A stretch of 64,000 nucleotides of DNA from Nissolia schottii (GCA_003254905.1 QANU01029220.1:907749-971748); one strand, 5' to 3'; shown: positions 22,001-34,800, counted from the first letter of the stretch. Numbers and translations are program-made. Notes: generated from the letters alone by a model not told the origin.

Positions 22001-23138
22001 AGATAGCACATTTTAACTGATAACAATCCACCCAATGTCTACAGAAAGCACATTGGGTAAAACCAAGTAATTTACATAATTGCTTTTCCTCTTAGCTTTT
22101 GTTTTTCTTTCATGGAGGCTGAAGAGAAGTTATAGTATTAAACAAAAGCTATGAATTATAATGATGCAAATGACTGAGTAATACAATTTAACCAAAAAAA
22201 AGGGTTAAAAATTAGGGTTTGGGCCAGAAGTTGAGAAAGGCAAATATCTAATGCCTTAAGTGTCATCCAGATTTTACATAAAAAATGAAAAAGTTGCTTG
22301 GACATATTTGTACTTACAGGAATTCCCAGAGCTTCAGGATTAACAGGAATATTGAAGGGTTCAGCAGCATCCATTTTCATTACCTTCCTTATGATCTGTG
22401 CAGAAGAAACACAATAGAGAAAAGAAAATTACTACCACCAAGTAGGTAACGAAGGATATCATGCTTGTATGATAACAAATTAAAACAAGTTGGAAACAAT
22501 GTATAAAAAGTTCAAACATATACCACTAATGAAGCATCCAATTCTTGCTTATTATATCGGGGATTCTGTAGAGGGGCATTTCTTTCTTTCGGATGAGTAA
22601 TCTCAGTCGAAACCGACAACAATTTGCCAGTCTGGTCAACATTGGATCCCAAAGCCTTGGATGACTTAATCTTTATGCTACCAGCTCTCTTTGATGTAGT
22701 ACCCAATTTCACATCAGGCAACGAATTCGCACTATCTTCCGTCCTCTCAGCATTCAAACCTTGTTTGTCAAACCCGTGTTGCTGGCTACTCTTATCAGTA
22801 TCACTCTGCGTGTGAGCCTCTGATGAAGTGTGTTGGGAGTCCAACATTTTCGGGGTTCTGAGCTTCACCTTAACACGCCCAACCGACTTCGCCGCGGCCT
22901 TATCGATGGAACCATCAGGGTTTATGTTAGCCAGGTTGTAATGCTGCTGATCTGTCCCAGTTGAAGAAGGCGTGTCAACTTCCATCCCAGAGTTATCTTT
23001 ATCATTGCCAAAATCATCCAAACCAGAGGTTTCTTCCTTGTTTTGGTCCACTGCATTTCCAACAGTCTCATTGGCACCGGCTACACGAATAGCGGCGCCT
23101 TTTGACTTCCCTTTCTTGTGCCCACGCTTTCGCTTCAT
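19058..23138 (-). CDS. Bromodomain-containing nuclear protein
   Basis: The gene has seven exons read right to left: 23138-22524, 22395-22318, 21817-21574, 20969-20873, 20406-20268, 19815-19396 and 19255-19058. Splice sites are GT..AG and phases close, giving 596 residues. The N terminus is basic (MKRKRGHKKGKSKG), consistent with nuclear entry. The bromodomain occupies about residues 206-300 in exons 2 and 3: EPFNIPVNP, DYFDIIDTPMDFGTI, and YIWDNCYKYNNKGDYI with the acetyl-lysine-binding Asn in the YNN. Exon 5 encodes HDCLCAICVLKRRRRERE, a short Cys cluster beside a basic run. Exon 6 is strongly acidic (long Asp/Glu runs). Bromodomains read acetylated histones. The WPF shelf tryptophan is replaced by Glu (EPF). 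I recall no established name for this plant subgroup. Confidence 0.93.
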
Positions 23139-23623
23139 GCTCTAACAAAACAACACTGCTCAAAAGGGAATTGAGACTAAAATTAAATCACGAAACTACA
23201 AAGTACCAACCGAGGCATGACCTATATAAGCCAAGCGTTGTGGGATTTGTGCTTGTGGAAACTGGAAATTATCGAGTAATCAGGGATAAAAAAGAGAGCC
23301 CACAATTTTTGTGAACAATGCCGGGTAGAATTTATTGATTCTCGAATACGTAAATATCAAATGGGCTATATAAAACAGGCGTGCCCAATAACCCGCGTGT
23401 GGTCGGTGCTTGAAGACAAAGTACTAAGCACAAAACCTATGTGAATTTCATACTAACATACTTTTTCCCAAGGACAAAAACTATGATTTGAATGAAGATA
23501 CTTAAAATTATAGCTAAAATCAAACGAAATTATCAGCTAAAGATTGTATTTTTGAAAAGAAGAAAGCGAATTACATGATTCTGAGCAGTTACAAGGAACA
23601 CCAAATTCGCACAGAAGTTGTGA
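23139..23623. other. Upstream region of the bromodomain gene
   Basis: This holds the 5' leader and promoter of the minus-strand bromodomain gene. I see no gene in either strand and could not pick out a firm TATA box. Confidence 0.4.
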
Positions 23624-23734
23624 ATGGCTTCGGATAGCGCAAACAAACAAATCGAAACTATGGAGGAACGGGAGGTATTCAATGCAGCGGGTCAGAAAAG
23701 GAAATTAGGTGAGTGGTGGTCGGAGCGACGGTGA
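23624..23734 (+). CDS. Possible 36-codon short ORF in a GC-rich patch
   Basis: A frame starting ATGGCTTCGGATAGC reads MASDSANKQIETMEEREVFN and continues to a TGA at 23732-23734. It is charged and polar, and the patch 23624-23830 is more GC-rich than its surroundings. A GT donor-like GGTGAGTGG sits inside it, so it could instead be the first exon of an unrecognised or decayed gene divergent from the bromodomain gene. I recognise no family. Confidence 0.2.
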   Translation: MASDSANKQIETMEEREVFNAAGQKRKLGEWWSERR

Positions 23735-23982
23735 AGAATTCGACGCAACGGCGGAAACCTTTCTTTCCTGACGGTGCTCGCGGCGACGGAGGAGCAAGAC
23801 AACGCCGTGAGATATCTGGATTGGAACCCTATATTCTCAACTTTAATAAACGCTGCGTTTCATTGCTATATATTGTCTTCTTTTCCTTAATAACCTACGT
23901 GAGTTGCACGTGCCGGATAATAAACCTCAAAAATACTAAAATTGCAATACAAATTCTTACCCAAAAAAATAAAATAAGATAA

Positions 23983-24239
23983 TGAAGTAAAATTGAGAAG
24001 ATAATAAAAAATGAAGAGAACGGGGAAAAATAAAGGCTAACCAAATTCTATAGCTCTTGAATGTTATTGAGCACATGATTTTAAAAAAAGTGCTTATTAA
24101 ATTAGGAGGCATTTGATTAGGGAAATCTGTCAACAGTTTTTAGAATTTTTTTTTATAAGTAAAAAAGTAAAAGAGATATTACAATCTACGGAAAAGGAAC
24201 TCCTACAGTCTTCGCGGACTAGAGATTGAATACTCATAG
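23983..24239. other. AT-rich spacer
   Basis: Nothing recognisable beyond poly-A and poly-T runs. Confidence 0.5.
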
Positions 24240-24640
24240 GAAAAACAAAAAATATCATTATAGATGATTTTTTTAAATATCTCTATTTCGCGAGTCAATC
24301 CACACAAGCATTTGTCTCACACAAAACATGTCTAATCACAACTTCCTAATTCCTATAAGTTCGCTTTCAAATGTCCAAGATAATCGCTTGGAAAAAAGTT
24401 GCTAAGCCAACCATATCAAAAAAGTCACTCTCATAAATAACCTTTCATTCAGAAGCTCTGCAATCGCGTTTCCTCCAATGCCAATAAACCCCTTGAACCC
24501 ATCGGCCACCATCACCTCACAACAACTCCCCTGGGTTTCCACGAGAGCTATAATTGACATTAAGCTTAACCCAACTCACCGGGAGCCAATCCCAAAACAC
24601 AAAAATGATTGTCTACAATGAGGGCAACTCAGTCATCAAT
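24240..24640 (-). pseudogene. Decayed LINE RNase H-like (RVT_3) remnant
   Basis: Read on the minus strand near 24575-24540, one frame gives WVKLNVNYSSRGNPG, the start of the plant LINE-type RNase H domain (usual form WVKLNVDGSSRGNPG, with the catalytic Asp changed to Asn here). Further down (about 24330-24280) another frame gives VVIRHVLCETNACVD followed by a stop and LAK, matching the domain end (RHVLREGNACADWLAK). Several stops and frame shifts lie between. It is the 3' end of an old non-LTR retroelement with no function left. Confidence 0.6.
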
Positions 24641-26802
24641 CTCTTGAATGGCCACTAGGCACTAGCTCAGCTTGAATTCTAGATGACATTACCATTAATA
24701 ACCTCTTCGTCACATGACTACACGTACGGTGGCACACTAGCGAGCTGCGTCACCGCTAGTAGCAAAAGAACGGCAACTGCAAGGCATACATCACGGGCTT
24801 TGGCATAGGCGTACAAGCAATGAATAACGATCCCCTCGTCATCGCGTGGCAAGGCATAATTGTTATATTTTACACTAATTTTTTTTATTATTATATTTTA
24901 TTTGTTATCCAGATATTATTGTTTTTGTTGTTGAGGAAGCATTTATCAAATTGCTATGCTCCTAGATTCCAATTTATCCATTTTCAGCCGTCTTTTATGA
25001 ATCCATGACAGGTGACTTTATTTTACAGGGTTATACGCTTATTAGTATACGAGAACTAAAGCGATAACGTATGATTTATTAACTTCAATAGAGCGATGCT
25101 TGGGAGGAGAACTAAGTTTTAAACTTTTATTTTAATTTACATAATTTAATAAATGACATTTATTATTTAAAGAGATAAAATAAAATATCAAATATGGATA
25201 AATTAATAAATAGGTGCAAAAGTTATGCTTCACAAACATTTTTTTCTTCAATAACATGCTTTGTTGATAACGTTTATGATTGAGATTAGACTTATTTTTT
25301 TCCCACAAAAATACTTTGCAAGCAACCTTAGGATGGTTAAGGTTGAAATGTATCGAGTATTTACAATGAGCAAAATGCACAAGTGTGTGAACCGTTGATA
25401 ATTTATTGGACAGTTTGAATGATAGTGATTGAAATACTTTATTTTTTACTTCAAAGTCTTTGAAAGTAAAATTGTGAAATTTCAATTCAAACCCTACAGT
25501 AACAATTAACTTTTTATGGATAGTAACATTTTAGTGAAAATTGTAATTAGTTATATAATTAATTGCTATTAAGGCTTAGACCACTCTTGAAGCTGAAAAT
25601 GTTGCAGGCATGTTTACCGGTTATCACTGTCTCAAAGTCGGCGACCATCGCTCTTACCACCCCCCAAAACCAATCCACCCTTCTTGTCCCCCAACAACAC
25701 CCGTAAACAGTATCACTGACATCATCACTATCAACAACAACACATCATTGCTTGCCTGCGTTAAAGATGTGATTAAACGTTTAAATTTTAGGAAGTACAC
25801 TAGTAAATTTGTTTTGTTGTCTAGTCCCTCAACTTTTTAAACTTTTTTACTTTTTAACGTGGACCAATTTGCTCCGAATAACACCCGGATCATGTTAGCA
25901 ACAGCACCTTAGGATGCTTACAATTTCTAACTTTGCTACTGATAGTTAGGTAAACTGCTGCTTGGTTCCAGAATCGAAGACAAAACAATGCAGAACTTAA
26001 TTTCCTTGTACATGCTACTATCTAATGACTTGCAAAAATGGGTTTAGTTAAACAAATGATCATTCATTACTTTAATCGTCCTTTAACTTCCCCATCGAAC
26101 GTAACAATAACACACGTCAAATACCTACTCGACACGAATAATTTTTGTACACCAATAAGTTTTCTACAAAATCACTCACAAAGCCAACATACAAACATAA
26201 CTTGGTTGAGGTAGTTTGGTAGTTGTTTATCAAAGTCTGATATTCAAGTTTTATGAAGAAAACAAATACTAAGCGAGAGTTTTAGGTCTTTTTTTTTAAT
26301 TTTTTATAAACTACACCCAAAAAATCTGAACACTTCAATACTTAAATATAGTCGACTGGCTCATCCTTACCGCAAACAACAAACGTCACTTGGTTGTTAG
26401 AGGAGTATATTATAAATATATAATGATCAAACCTCTGTATATCTATACATATGCATATATATGAATATATCTCTTTGGTACCTATATTTTTACAAGAATA
26501 TCAATATTTCTTTATATTTTAACAATTATGATTTATTTTAAATTTAATAGAGATACATAGTTAATTCTTTTAACTATAAATAATATAAGATACCAATATC
26601 TTTTAATTTAATGGGGTATCAAAATAATTCATATACACACACGTATGTACCGTCTATCTTCAATTTACAAGCAGCACATAGAACGTTGAATCAACGAACG
26701 AGTTGAACTTACAAGGTTTGGTAACAAGGAAAGTCCACAGAAATAACAAAACCCACAATTGCAAGCAATTACACTTCCCTAACGACCCATTCCTCTCCTT
26801 TC
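24641..26802. other. Intergenic spacer upstream of the DMP gene
   Basis: This is AT-rich DNA with no supported gene. Short frames at 24820-25008 and 25610-25840 have no family signature. The last few hundred bases before 26803 are the likely promoter of the DMP gene. Confidence 0.55.
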
Positions 26803-26810
26803 TATATATA
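26803..26810 (+). promoter_or_regulatory. TATA box of the DMP gene
   Basis: TATATATA, preceded by a CT-rich stretch (TCCTCTCCTTTC), lies 77 bases upstream of the start codon. This fits a transcription start near 26835-26840 and a leader of about 50 bases. Confidence 0.6.
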
Positions 26811-26886
26811 CACACAGCAACAATTATATCATATTATCATATAATTATATTTCTTTCTTATTTGGAGAAAGAAAACCAAATTAAGA

Positions 26887-27576
26887 ATGTCGTCTGTTAG
26901 ACAAAGACCTCCGCCCACCACCAGCGAACCATCCAAATCAACATTATTCACATCTGATGTCGCCGTAACCGCCTCATCCCAGCCGGAAACGACCATCAGC
27001 ACCGCCCCAGCAGCACCGCAACCGTCCCTCTCCCGGCGAGCACTGTCCCAAAGCCTAACGAGCACCGCCAACCTGGCGAACCTGCTCCCCACGGGGACCC
27101 TGCTGGCGTTCCAGATGCTGACTCCCGACTTCACCAACAACGGCGCCTGCGACTCCGCCACCCGTCCCCTCACCGCCATCCTCCTCGCCCTCCTCGGCGC
27201 CTGGTCCTTCCTCGCCTGCTTCACCGACTCCGTGGCGTCCGACGGCAAAGTGTACTACGGAATCGCGACCTTCAGGGGACTGTGGCTCTTGGACTACCCG
27301 GATCCGTGCGGGTCGGGTCTTGCAGACTTGAGGAAGTACCGGGTGAGGCCCATTGACTGGGTGCACGGCGTGCTTTCCGTGCTGGTGTTCAGTGGCGTGG
27401 CGCTGAGGGACAAGAACGTGGTGAATTGCTTTTACCCGAACCCGGAGGTTCAAACTCGGGAGGTGCTCGATATTGTTCCTCTTGGTATTGCTTTCATCTC
27501 CTCTTTGCTCTTTGTCGTTTTCCCCACTACTAGGCATGGGATTGGCTACCCTGTTACACCTGCCAACGCTAAGTAA
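26887..27576 (+). CDS. DUF679 membrane protein (DMP family)
   Basis: This is a single-exon gene of 229 residues, the usual architecture of this plant family. The first 45 residues are Pro/Ser/Thr-rich and probably cytosolic. Conserved family text follows: LANLLPTGTLLAFQMLTP (about 61-78), CFTDSVASDGKVYYGIATFRGLW, RVRPIDWVHG, NVVNCFYP and FPTTRHGIGYP near the end. Four hydrophobic segments are visible (about 62-80, 95-114, 158-176 and 197-215). DMPs are membrane-remodelling proteins linked to senescence and, for some members, to gamete fusion; I do not assign a subgroup. The coding region is much richer in G and C than its surroundings, mainly at third positions. The ATG at 26887 is in a clean context after a short leader. 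Confidence 0.95.
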   Translation: MSSVRQRPPPTTSEPSKSTLFTSDVAVTASSQPETTISTAPAAPQPSLSRRALSQSLTSTANLANLLPTGTLLAFQMLTPDFTNNGACDSATRPLTAILLALLGAWSFLACFTDSVASDGKVYYGIATFRGLWLLDYPDPCGSGLADLRKYRVRPIDWVHGVLSVLVFSGVALRDKNVVNCFYPNPEVQTREVLDIVPLGIAFISSLLFVVFPTTRHGIGYPVTPANAK

Positions 27577-28497
27577 ATTGAATATGTCTCTACACACTCT
27601 CTATTTTCCCTCACATGTTATAATAAAATGAATATGTAGTAATTATCCGTGGTAATTTCTTCTTTCTACGTGGCAAAAATAATTTGTTCCTAGCTAGTTA
27701 TCAACGTTAATTTAATAATTGATTCAAGTGCAATTAGGTGGACTTGAGATTAGTAATTTTGATCATAATTTATCTGCCATTGTTTATCAAATTCCCATAA
27801 TTGTAATTATATTTATTGATTAGATAGTGTTATATACATGTACACCAATCTTAATATAAACATTAAAGTGGTGTATAAATAGCATTGAATTTAGTTAAAG
27901 ATGAGTTTGTTTATTAGACTCCAATAGATGCCGCGTTGGCTGTCGCCTATATATAAATTAATAGGTTATGCCTTTTCTTATGGGGTAGGTTCTTCAATTA
28001 GCTGACTTGGAGGAATCAATTTGTGACAGATTACAGTAATGATTGGTTTTAAAGGACAGCACCTAGCTTCAAATCAATTATTTACTTGTCTTACTTGATA
28101 TAGTACAGGGAGGGTAGCATGGTTTTGGGTATGGATATTCCTTCGTTAAGCGGTTTCTACTTAACCAAATTGATGATGCTTCTACGAATAGATTCATTAT
28201 GCTTTGACGCAAGTTCATATCATTTGCTACCTATTCCAATCTTTAACGTTACCCTGGGACTTAACTACACTACTATGCGTTATGAGTGATTTCGGGTACT
28301 TCAACTAACTCAAACGGATGAAGTACGTTACGATTTCAAAAAATTAAATTGAAACTGTAGACTTGGGCTTCATCCTCAGACTCGGCGATGTGATTAGCCA
28401 TGCATGAAGCAGCAGCATGTGTTTTCTTTTTGGTGAACAGGAGAGATGAAAAGGAAAGAAAAAAAACGACGTATCCCAATGTGTTGGTTTCCAAATC
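27577..28497. other. DMP 3' region and spacer
   Basis: A candidate AATAAAATGAATATG poly(A) region lies at about 27620-27640. Beyond it the sequence is AT-rich with no gene that I can support. Confidence 0.5.
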
Positions 28498-29361
28498 CAA
28501 AAATGCTCAATGTACACCCAAAAAGGATATACCCGTACATACACTCATCTTTTATACGGTTTTATACGTAATTAATGATGATTATATGTAAAACGTATAA
28601 TTATACACAACGCGCGCCCAACCCCGAACCCCGTTCTCGTTATCGTTTTCGCTTATCATTTTCAACCTCTCATCCTCTCATCTTCAACCCTTGTTCTGTT
28701 ATGTTCATTGTTGTCATCCTCGTCATCCTCTCATCCTCTCATCATCATCATCCTTCTCATCCTCCTCATCTTCATCCTCTTATCATGTCAAATTTGATTA
28801 AAATGAAATTAAATGATAAAATGCTGGTTTTCTTTTTAAAATAGATGAAATCTATCTTTAACAATGGTGGTAAGGGTCTATGTTACAGAATATGAAATCT
28901 GAATAGAGTGCACAATGTAATATTGCAGATTATGATATCAGATTTTTAGTGCACAAACATTATATGAATATGTGCACAAACATTATATGCCCTTGTACAC
29001 AAACATTTAGCACTTGTTCACAGCACTGTGATTTTATTCAAACATATCAGATTTTAGTGCAGAATCTGATATATGTGATTTTATATGAGTACGGGAGTGA
29101 AGAGGGGGATGAGAGATGGCAATGATGAGAGTGAAGAAAGAACGAAAGATGATGGTGATGAGAGATGAGAGTGACGAGAGAGAAGAGATAGAAAATAGAA
29201 GGAAGTGGAAGCGGGAAGGTTTTCTGATGTGCGTGAGTTCACTCGCATATGGCTGAGAGTGGGAGAGAAAGTGGACGAGGCAGTTATTTAAGAGGCCCAC
29301 CGTATTATAATACGAGTGTATGTATGATGTATTATTTTGGGGTGTACATGTAGCATCACTG
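28498..29361. mobile_element. Large Mutator-type MITE, 864 bp
   Basis: The left end CAAAAATGCTCAATGTACACC pairs with the reverse complement of the right end, CAGTGATGCTACATGTACACC. Flanks are TTCCAAATC (28489-28497) and TCCCAAATC (29362-29370), a 9-bp target duplication with one mismatch, as expected for Mutator-like elements. Inside, a CTCATCCTCTCATC-rich stretch (28650-28780) is mirrored by a GATGAGAGATGAGAG-rich stretch (29105-29200), so the whole unit is roughly palindromic. No transposase is encoded. Its ends match the three smaller elements at 30521, 41476 and 48655. Confidence 0.75.
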
Positions 29362-29370
29362 TCCCAAATC

Positions 29371-30520
29371 CCTTCATGGTCAGCATCAGCAGATACAACC
29401 GCTTATATTATTGTTTTTGGTCCAAAAAATAATATCCCCTATTTTCTTGGGGGTGAATTTGTGTCAAATAGTACCAATGAGACTTGGACAGAAAAATGGG
29501 CTAGAACTAAGCCCATGTTGCTTTACAAGAATATCAAATAAAAAGGAAGAAGAAACCCAATTACAGATGTATAACCCTACCTATATAATGGGGTAAAACC
29601 CACCCCACCACGTTGTGATCCCTAATTTAATTCAGTTAATTTTTTTCCTTTTCTAAATTCAAGTTCTCGGTAAGTTTTGATATTTTTAAATAATTATTAA
29701 GTTTAATAATTCCCTAAGTCTAGCTAGCTTTAAAAAACTAAATTTAAAATATTGTGAAAGAAGTTTATCAAAAGGTTAACCAATTCTAGAACTTCATAAA
29801 ATAAAAATGATATCAACGTCACACCAAAAAGAATAATCACCGTAAACAGTGGGAAAAACAAAACAAAAAATAAGAATAAGGAAAGAAAAATATTATGAAA
29901 CATTTAAGGGAGTGAATCAACTAATTTCCACTGTAGTGGCGAAAACTTTTTGTTAGAAGCCGCGAACCAGTTGTTAGCGACGACGGTGAACTGGATCTCA
30001 GAAGTGCCGATGGCGAACTGGTTCTCATCAGTGGTGGTGAAAGTAGAGAGTGAGATAGCAGCAAGTTGTGTTTTGAAGGAAGGAAAAGAGAATAACAAAC
30101 CAACAAAAAATCATAATAAAAGAAGCAAGTGAGAGAAAAATGGAGGAAAGAGAGAAGGTAGGAATGGGGAGAGGAATGCAGCTAGGGTAAAATGTAAGTG
30201 AAAAGTAAAAGACTAAAAGATAATGATCAGGTTGGTTTTAAAAATTAAATTTAAGAAGCATTAAAACTGTTAAAAGTATAAAATATGCACCCATGGTGTG
30301 TTAATCACAATGGCATGGTGGCTAACTAGCTAAGGATTACAAAGTGCACGAGGTTCGACTCTTAATTTTAGTAGTTAAGCACATATTTTACAAAATGTGT
30401 GATAGCCTGATTTTCTTTTTAAATAGGTTAAGCAGAGAAGTTAGAGATTAATTACTCTACGAGTAAAACAATTTCACACGCTTGTCCAACAAGAATCAAT
30501 AAAATTGCCATTTTATGTAT
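29371..30520. other. Spacer with a SINE-like fragment
   Basis: There is no supported gene. Near 30311-30361 there is an A-box-like TGGCATGGTGG and, 30 bases on, a B-box GGTTCGACTC. This is the internal promoter layout of tRNA-derived SINEs, but I cannot define the ends. Confidence 0.35.
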
Positions 30521-30734
30521 CGAGTTCTGCTTCACGTACACCATACATACACCTCGTACTTATATACATAAAGTTTGTATTTTAACTCATGTAATGTTTG
30601 TGCACTTAATTAAGTATAGTTGAGAGTATCATTTACAAGTTTGTAATGTTTGTACACTCGTGAGAATAAAGTTTGTGCATTATTAATGGTGTATGTATGA
30701 GTGTATGAAATCGGGTGTACATGTAGCATTTTTG
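30521..30734 (+). mobile_element. Mutator-type MITE, small form, copy 1
   Basis: The element is about 214 bp with ends CGAGTTCTGCTTCACGTACACC and, reversed, CAAAAATGCTACATGTACACC. Flanks TTTATGTAT (30512-30520) and TTTATGTAG (30735-30743) agree at 8 of 9 bases. The body matches the elements at 41476-41702 (same direction) and 48655-48881 (opposite direction), including AAGTTTGTAATGTTTGT and TATTAATGGTGTATGTATG. Confidence 0.78.
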
Positions 30735-30743
30735 TTTATGTAG

Positions 30744-31276
30744 CTGACCAACATGATATGACAATTTTCATGGACAATTTATTTATTGCATTTATTGTGT
30801 TATCTATTTCTTGACTGATCAGAGAGTAAGAGAAAATGTTTTCAGAGTTGCGTTACATTGCTAATAACAGTGGTCATTTGCTCACGTTGACACAAATGTG
30901 AATCTAATTTGTAGGGACAGGAAGGTAAACAATTTATATATAAGACAATCAAATTTGACATGTACATATTATTATTATACATATAAAATAACATAAATAC
31001 AAATAAAGAACGTGCATGAACCCACTATGATCTTGAGCCTGATTAATCTAAACTAGTGCACTCCTTTTAAAGAACTGCACACCGTAGTAATTATTCCTAC
31101 ATCTCTTTATGGTCACCAAATCCTCTATATGACTATAAAGTAAAAGCTAATCCCCGAAAGAAAAAACTAAAGATTTATGTTCCGCATAGCAGGGCTATTA
31201 CAAAACGAAGCCAACAAATATATAATTAACATGAACATTTACCCAAATGGTAAAAAAAATAAAATGCATTCTTTCA
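30744..31276. other. Spacer and 3' flank of the receptor kinase gene
   Basis: AT-rich DNA downstream of the minus-strand kinase gene, holding its 3' untranslated region. No other feature is seen. Confidence 0.5.
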
Positions 31277-31852
31277 CTAAACCAAAAGGTCTTGTTTAAA
31301 AGTGGGAGGACAAGGTTTTTCTTTCTCAATTTTTTTGCTTGGTGGATGAGAAGTCGAATAGTTAGAGGAAGAAGATTGGTATTCTGGAGAATGACGAGGG
31401 AATTCAGAGAGCATTTGAACCACTTCCCTCATGGTGGGTCTCTCCACACTGTTCTCTTCTAAGCACAACATTGCAATGAAGAGCATGTGCATGGCCTCTT
31501 CCTTTGGCACTAAAGTGAGCCTCACATCAACAATGTTCATGACCTCTTCTTTGCGGCCATTTGTTGCCTTCTTGCACCATTGCACTAGATCCACTCCTTC
31601 CCCAAAATCCCCCACCGGTTTCCTTCCCGTTAGAAGCTCTAACAGAACAACGCCAAAACTATAGACATCACTCTTTTCATCCACCCTCAACGTGTAAGCA
31701 TATTCTGCAATTCAACATCAACCAAATTATTTATTAATCAATTGATTAATAATAATAACAAATCATCTCAACATACAATTTTTAATATAATAACCATGTA
31801 GAAAAACAGAGTTTCATGATAATCAAACATGTTGCGTACTTAAGTTAACACA

Positions 31853-31885
<33 letters not shown>

Positions 31886-34800
31886 TCTATTTTTTAGACA
31901 AATTCTATAGATAATTAATACAAGTAGATTTTTTAGCTCATTTTACTCTCTTATCATTGATTACTAAATAATTTTAATAAAATTTACATTCTAAATTAAT
32001 TAATAATAAATAATAAATGAGTGACACACTATCTTGTTCAAAATAAGTAGAAATATTTGTTTTTCCTCGATCAAATGGTCCAAGAGAAATTAAGGCAAGT
32101 TGCAACGGGGGAAGCCCAAAGATCGAAGAAAGAAAGGGGTGAGGGGGTGGTGTGAAGTGTCAGGATTGACCTCTGACATGGTCTAGAGATTGTGAAGGGA
32201 AAGGAAAGGGGAGAGTGAGAGATGGTCCCAGGCACAGGCAGGCACGCAGGCAGCGATGTGGTGATGTGAATGTGAGTGAGGGTCGTCGCTGGCGTGGCTG
32301 CCACTGCGCACACTGATGGTCTGTCTCAGTCCCACAGACACAGCCCCCAGAACTGCAGTCAATTCATTGTGTTCCAGAAAACAAATCCTCTCTTCTCACG
32401 TTTCTCAATAAAATTCCATGCATTATTCATCATCCTCCTCCTCCCATTAACCACACCTATTCAATCTTCTCTTTTGCATCCTTCCCCACTGTTTTTATTA
32501 ATTTTTTTGTCAATCATAATTTCAATGACACTAGTTGATCATTCGAACTTATTTCCCTAATTCTCTTTCGGATTGTCATTATTGAAATGGAATGTATTAT
32601 ATGATACCTGGCTTTAATTATTGTTATTGGATCGCGTACCCAAAACTTAAGGGATTCTTATTATTTTAATCAAAGTCTTTAGTTTGTACTTGATTTGATT
32701 TCCCTAGCGTGTGCCTGTCTGTCCTACCCCATACAATCATGAGATTCCCCAGACCCCAAATTGTTTAAAATCCATCACTCTTAAACCGTTAGATCCACTA
32801 CGTTTGACATCAACGGTCACAATTCATTTTGAAAAGCACTGTGATGGGCCATCTGTTTGATTGGACATGTTGCCAAAATCACGGTTGTGATCCTATCACA
32901 ATGACCAGCATATTTTAACCGGGCAAACACCTTAACTAACTTAACTACCAAAGTAACTACCCAACAACAAACCTCTACTACGTACTATAATACTACACTA
33001 TTAGCATTGTATACTGCACTTGTTGACGCTACTAAGTACTCCCTTTATTCCTTCTTATGATTTGTACCGTTAAATTTAGTAAATTTAGCAGTACATTATT
33101 AAATCAATATATCTAGTGACATGTACAATCAAACATATTCATAGTTAGCATTATCTTAATTAATTAAAGAAAGAAATCTATTATTTATATTCATTTGATA
33201 AAAAGTATTACATCAACTCACATTTTATACACTACTATATGAAATTTAAATGAATGGTAAGTTTTGTTGATATTCCATTTAAGAGTAGGTGAGACGCAAG
33301 TCAACACGAATTCTCGCACCAAACAAATACGCACAATACAACTCTCGGTAAAATCAGCAAGGTGCAGTTCAAGTGTTTGATAAAATTACCAGTATTAGAA
33401 GCAAGAAAGAAGCTAAATAACAAGGGGATGAAGAAGATACATACCGGGTGCAATGTAGCCGTAGGAGCCAGCAATGGAAGACATGTACTCCGACGCCCCA
33501 CCATCGAGCAAGAACTTGGCGAGTCCAAAATCCGCCACGTGTGCTTCGAAGTTGGAATTCAACAGAATGTTGTTAGACTTAACATCTCTGTGAACAATCA
33601 ACGGCGAGCAATCGTGGTGAAGGTAGCAGAGGCCTTTGGCGGAATCGATGGAAATCTTGTACCTCAAGTTCCAGCTCAAGAAGGCGCCCTTTTTCCCGTG
33701 CAATGCTTCGCCTAAGCTCCCGTTCCTCATGTACTCGTACACCAACAGATTCGTCTCCTTGTTGGAGCAGAACGCCAGTAGCCTCACTATGTTTCTGTGC
33801 CTTATGTTCCCCAGCGTTTGAATTTCAGCTCTGAAGCCATGATCGTGACTATTTGCACCGAATCCTAACAGTTTCTTAACCGCAACTTCAACCCCGCTCG
33901 GCATTTTGCCATGGTAAACGATTCCGGCGCCTCCTTTGCCAATCACGTTCCCGTCCTTCACGCATTCGAGGATGTCCGAAACTGTGAACTCCAGCTTATG
34001 GAACGCGGTCATCTTCCACGAACCGGGCCCGTTCTTCTTGAACGACTTGGCCTTGATTATGGCCGCAACGGCGAACACCAATGAGCATACCAACAGGCCG
34101 AGGGCGAATATCAGCTTGAAATCCGCGGGGCTCCTTCTCGATTGCGACGCGATTCTGGTCAAGTTGCAAGGGTTGTTCAAGAGAGAGCCGCAGAGCTGAG
34201 GGTTGCCGGCGAAAGACGAGGCGTTGAAGAAGGCGAATTGCCCCGATTCGGGCAGTTTGCCGGAGAATTCGTTGAAGGAGAAGTCGGCGATGGTGAGGCT
34301 CTTCATTGTACCGATCGATTTCGGGATGGTTTGGTTCAAATGGTTCCTTGACAGGTTCAGGTAGTTCAGAATGTGGATGTTGGAAATCAGGGGAGGGATG
34401 GAGCCAGAGAGATTGTTCTGGCTCATGTCAAGGAAGGTAAGGTGTACACAGTTCCCAATCTCAGGCGGAATTTCGCCGGACAACGAGTTCCGGCTTAGGT
34501 CAAGCTTCAGCACTTGATTGAGCCCTCCGACTGAAGGTGGAATCGGACCGGAGAATTGGTTCCCGCTAAGGAGAAGGATCTGAATGGAAGAGAAATTTGA
34601 GAGCGAGTTGGGCAGTGAACCAGAGAAGGCGTTGTTGGACAAATCAAGCTGTGCTAAACTAACAGGCTGAGAGGAACTGTTCACATTCTCCGGCAGAGTC
34701 CCGGACAAGTAGTTGTTCTGCAATTCCGCCAAGTTCAGCTTCGGAAGGTAAAGGAAGCCGTTGGGAATGGTGCCGTTGAGGTAATTCTGCCCTAGCCTCA

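Noticed and set aside
29904..30132. Overlapping 60-codon frames on both strands with some GC-rich text
   Set aside because: No recognisable protein on either strand, and frames on both strands are equally good, which points to chance.
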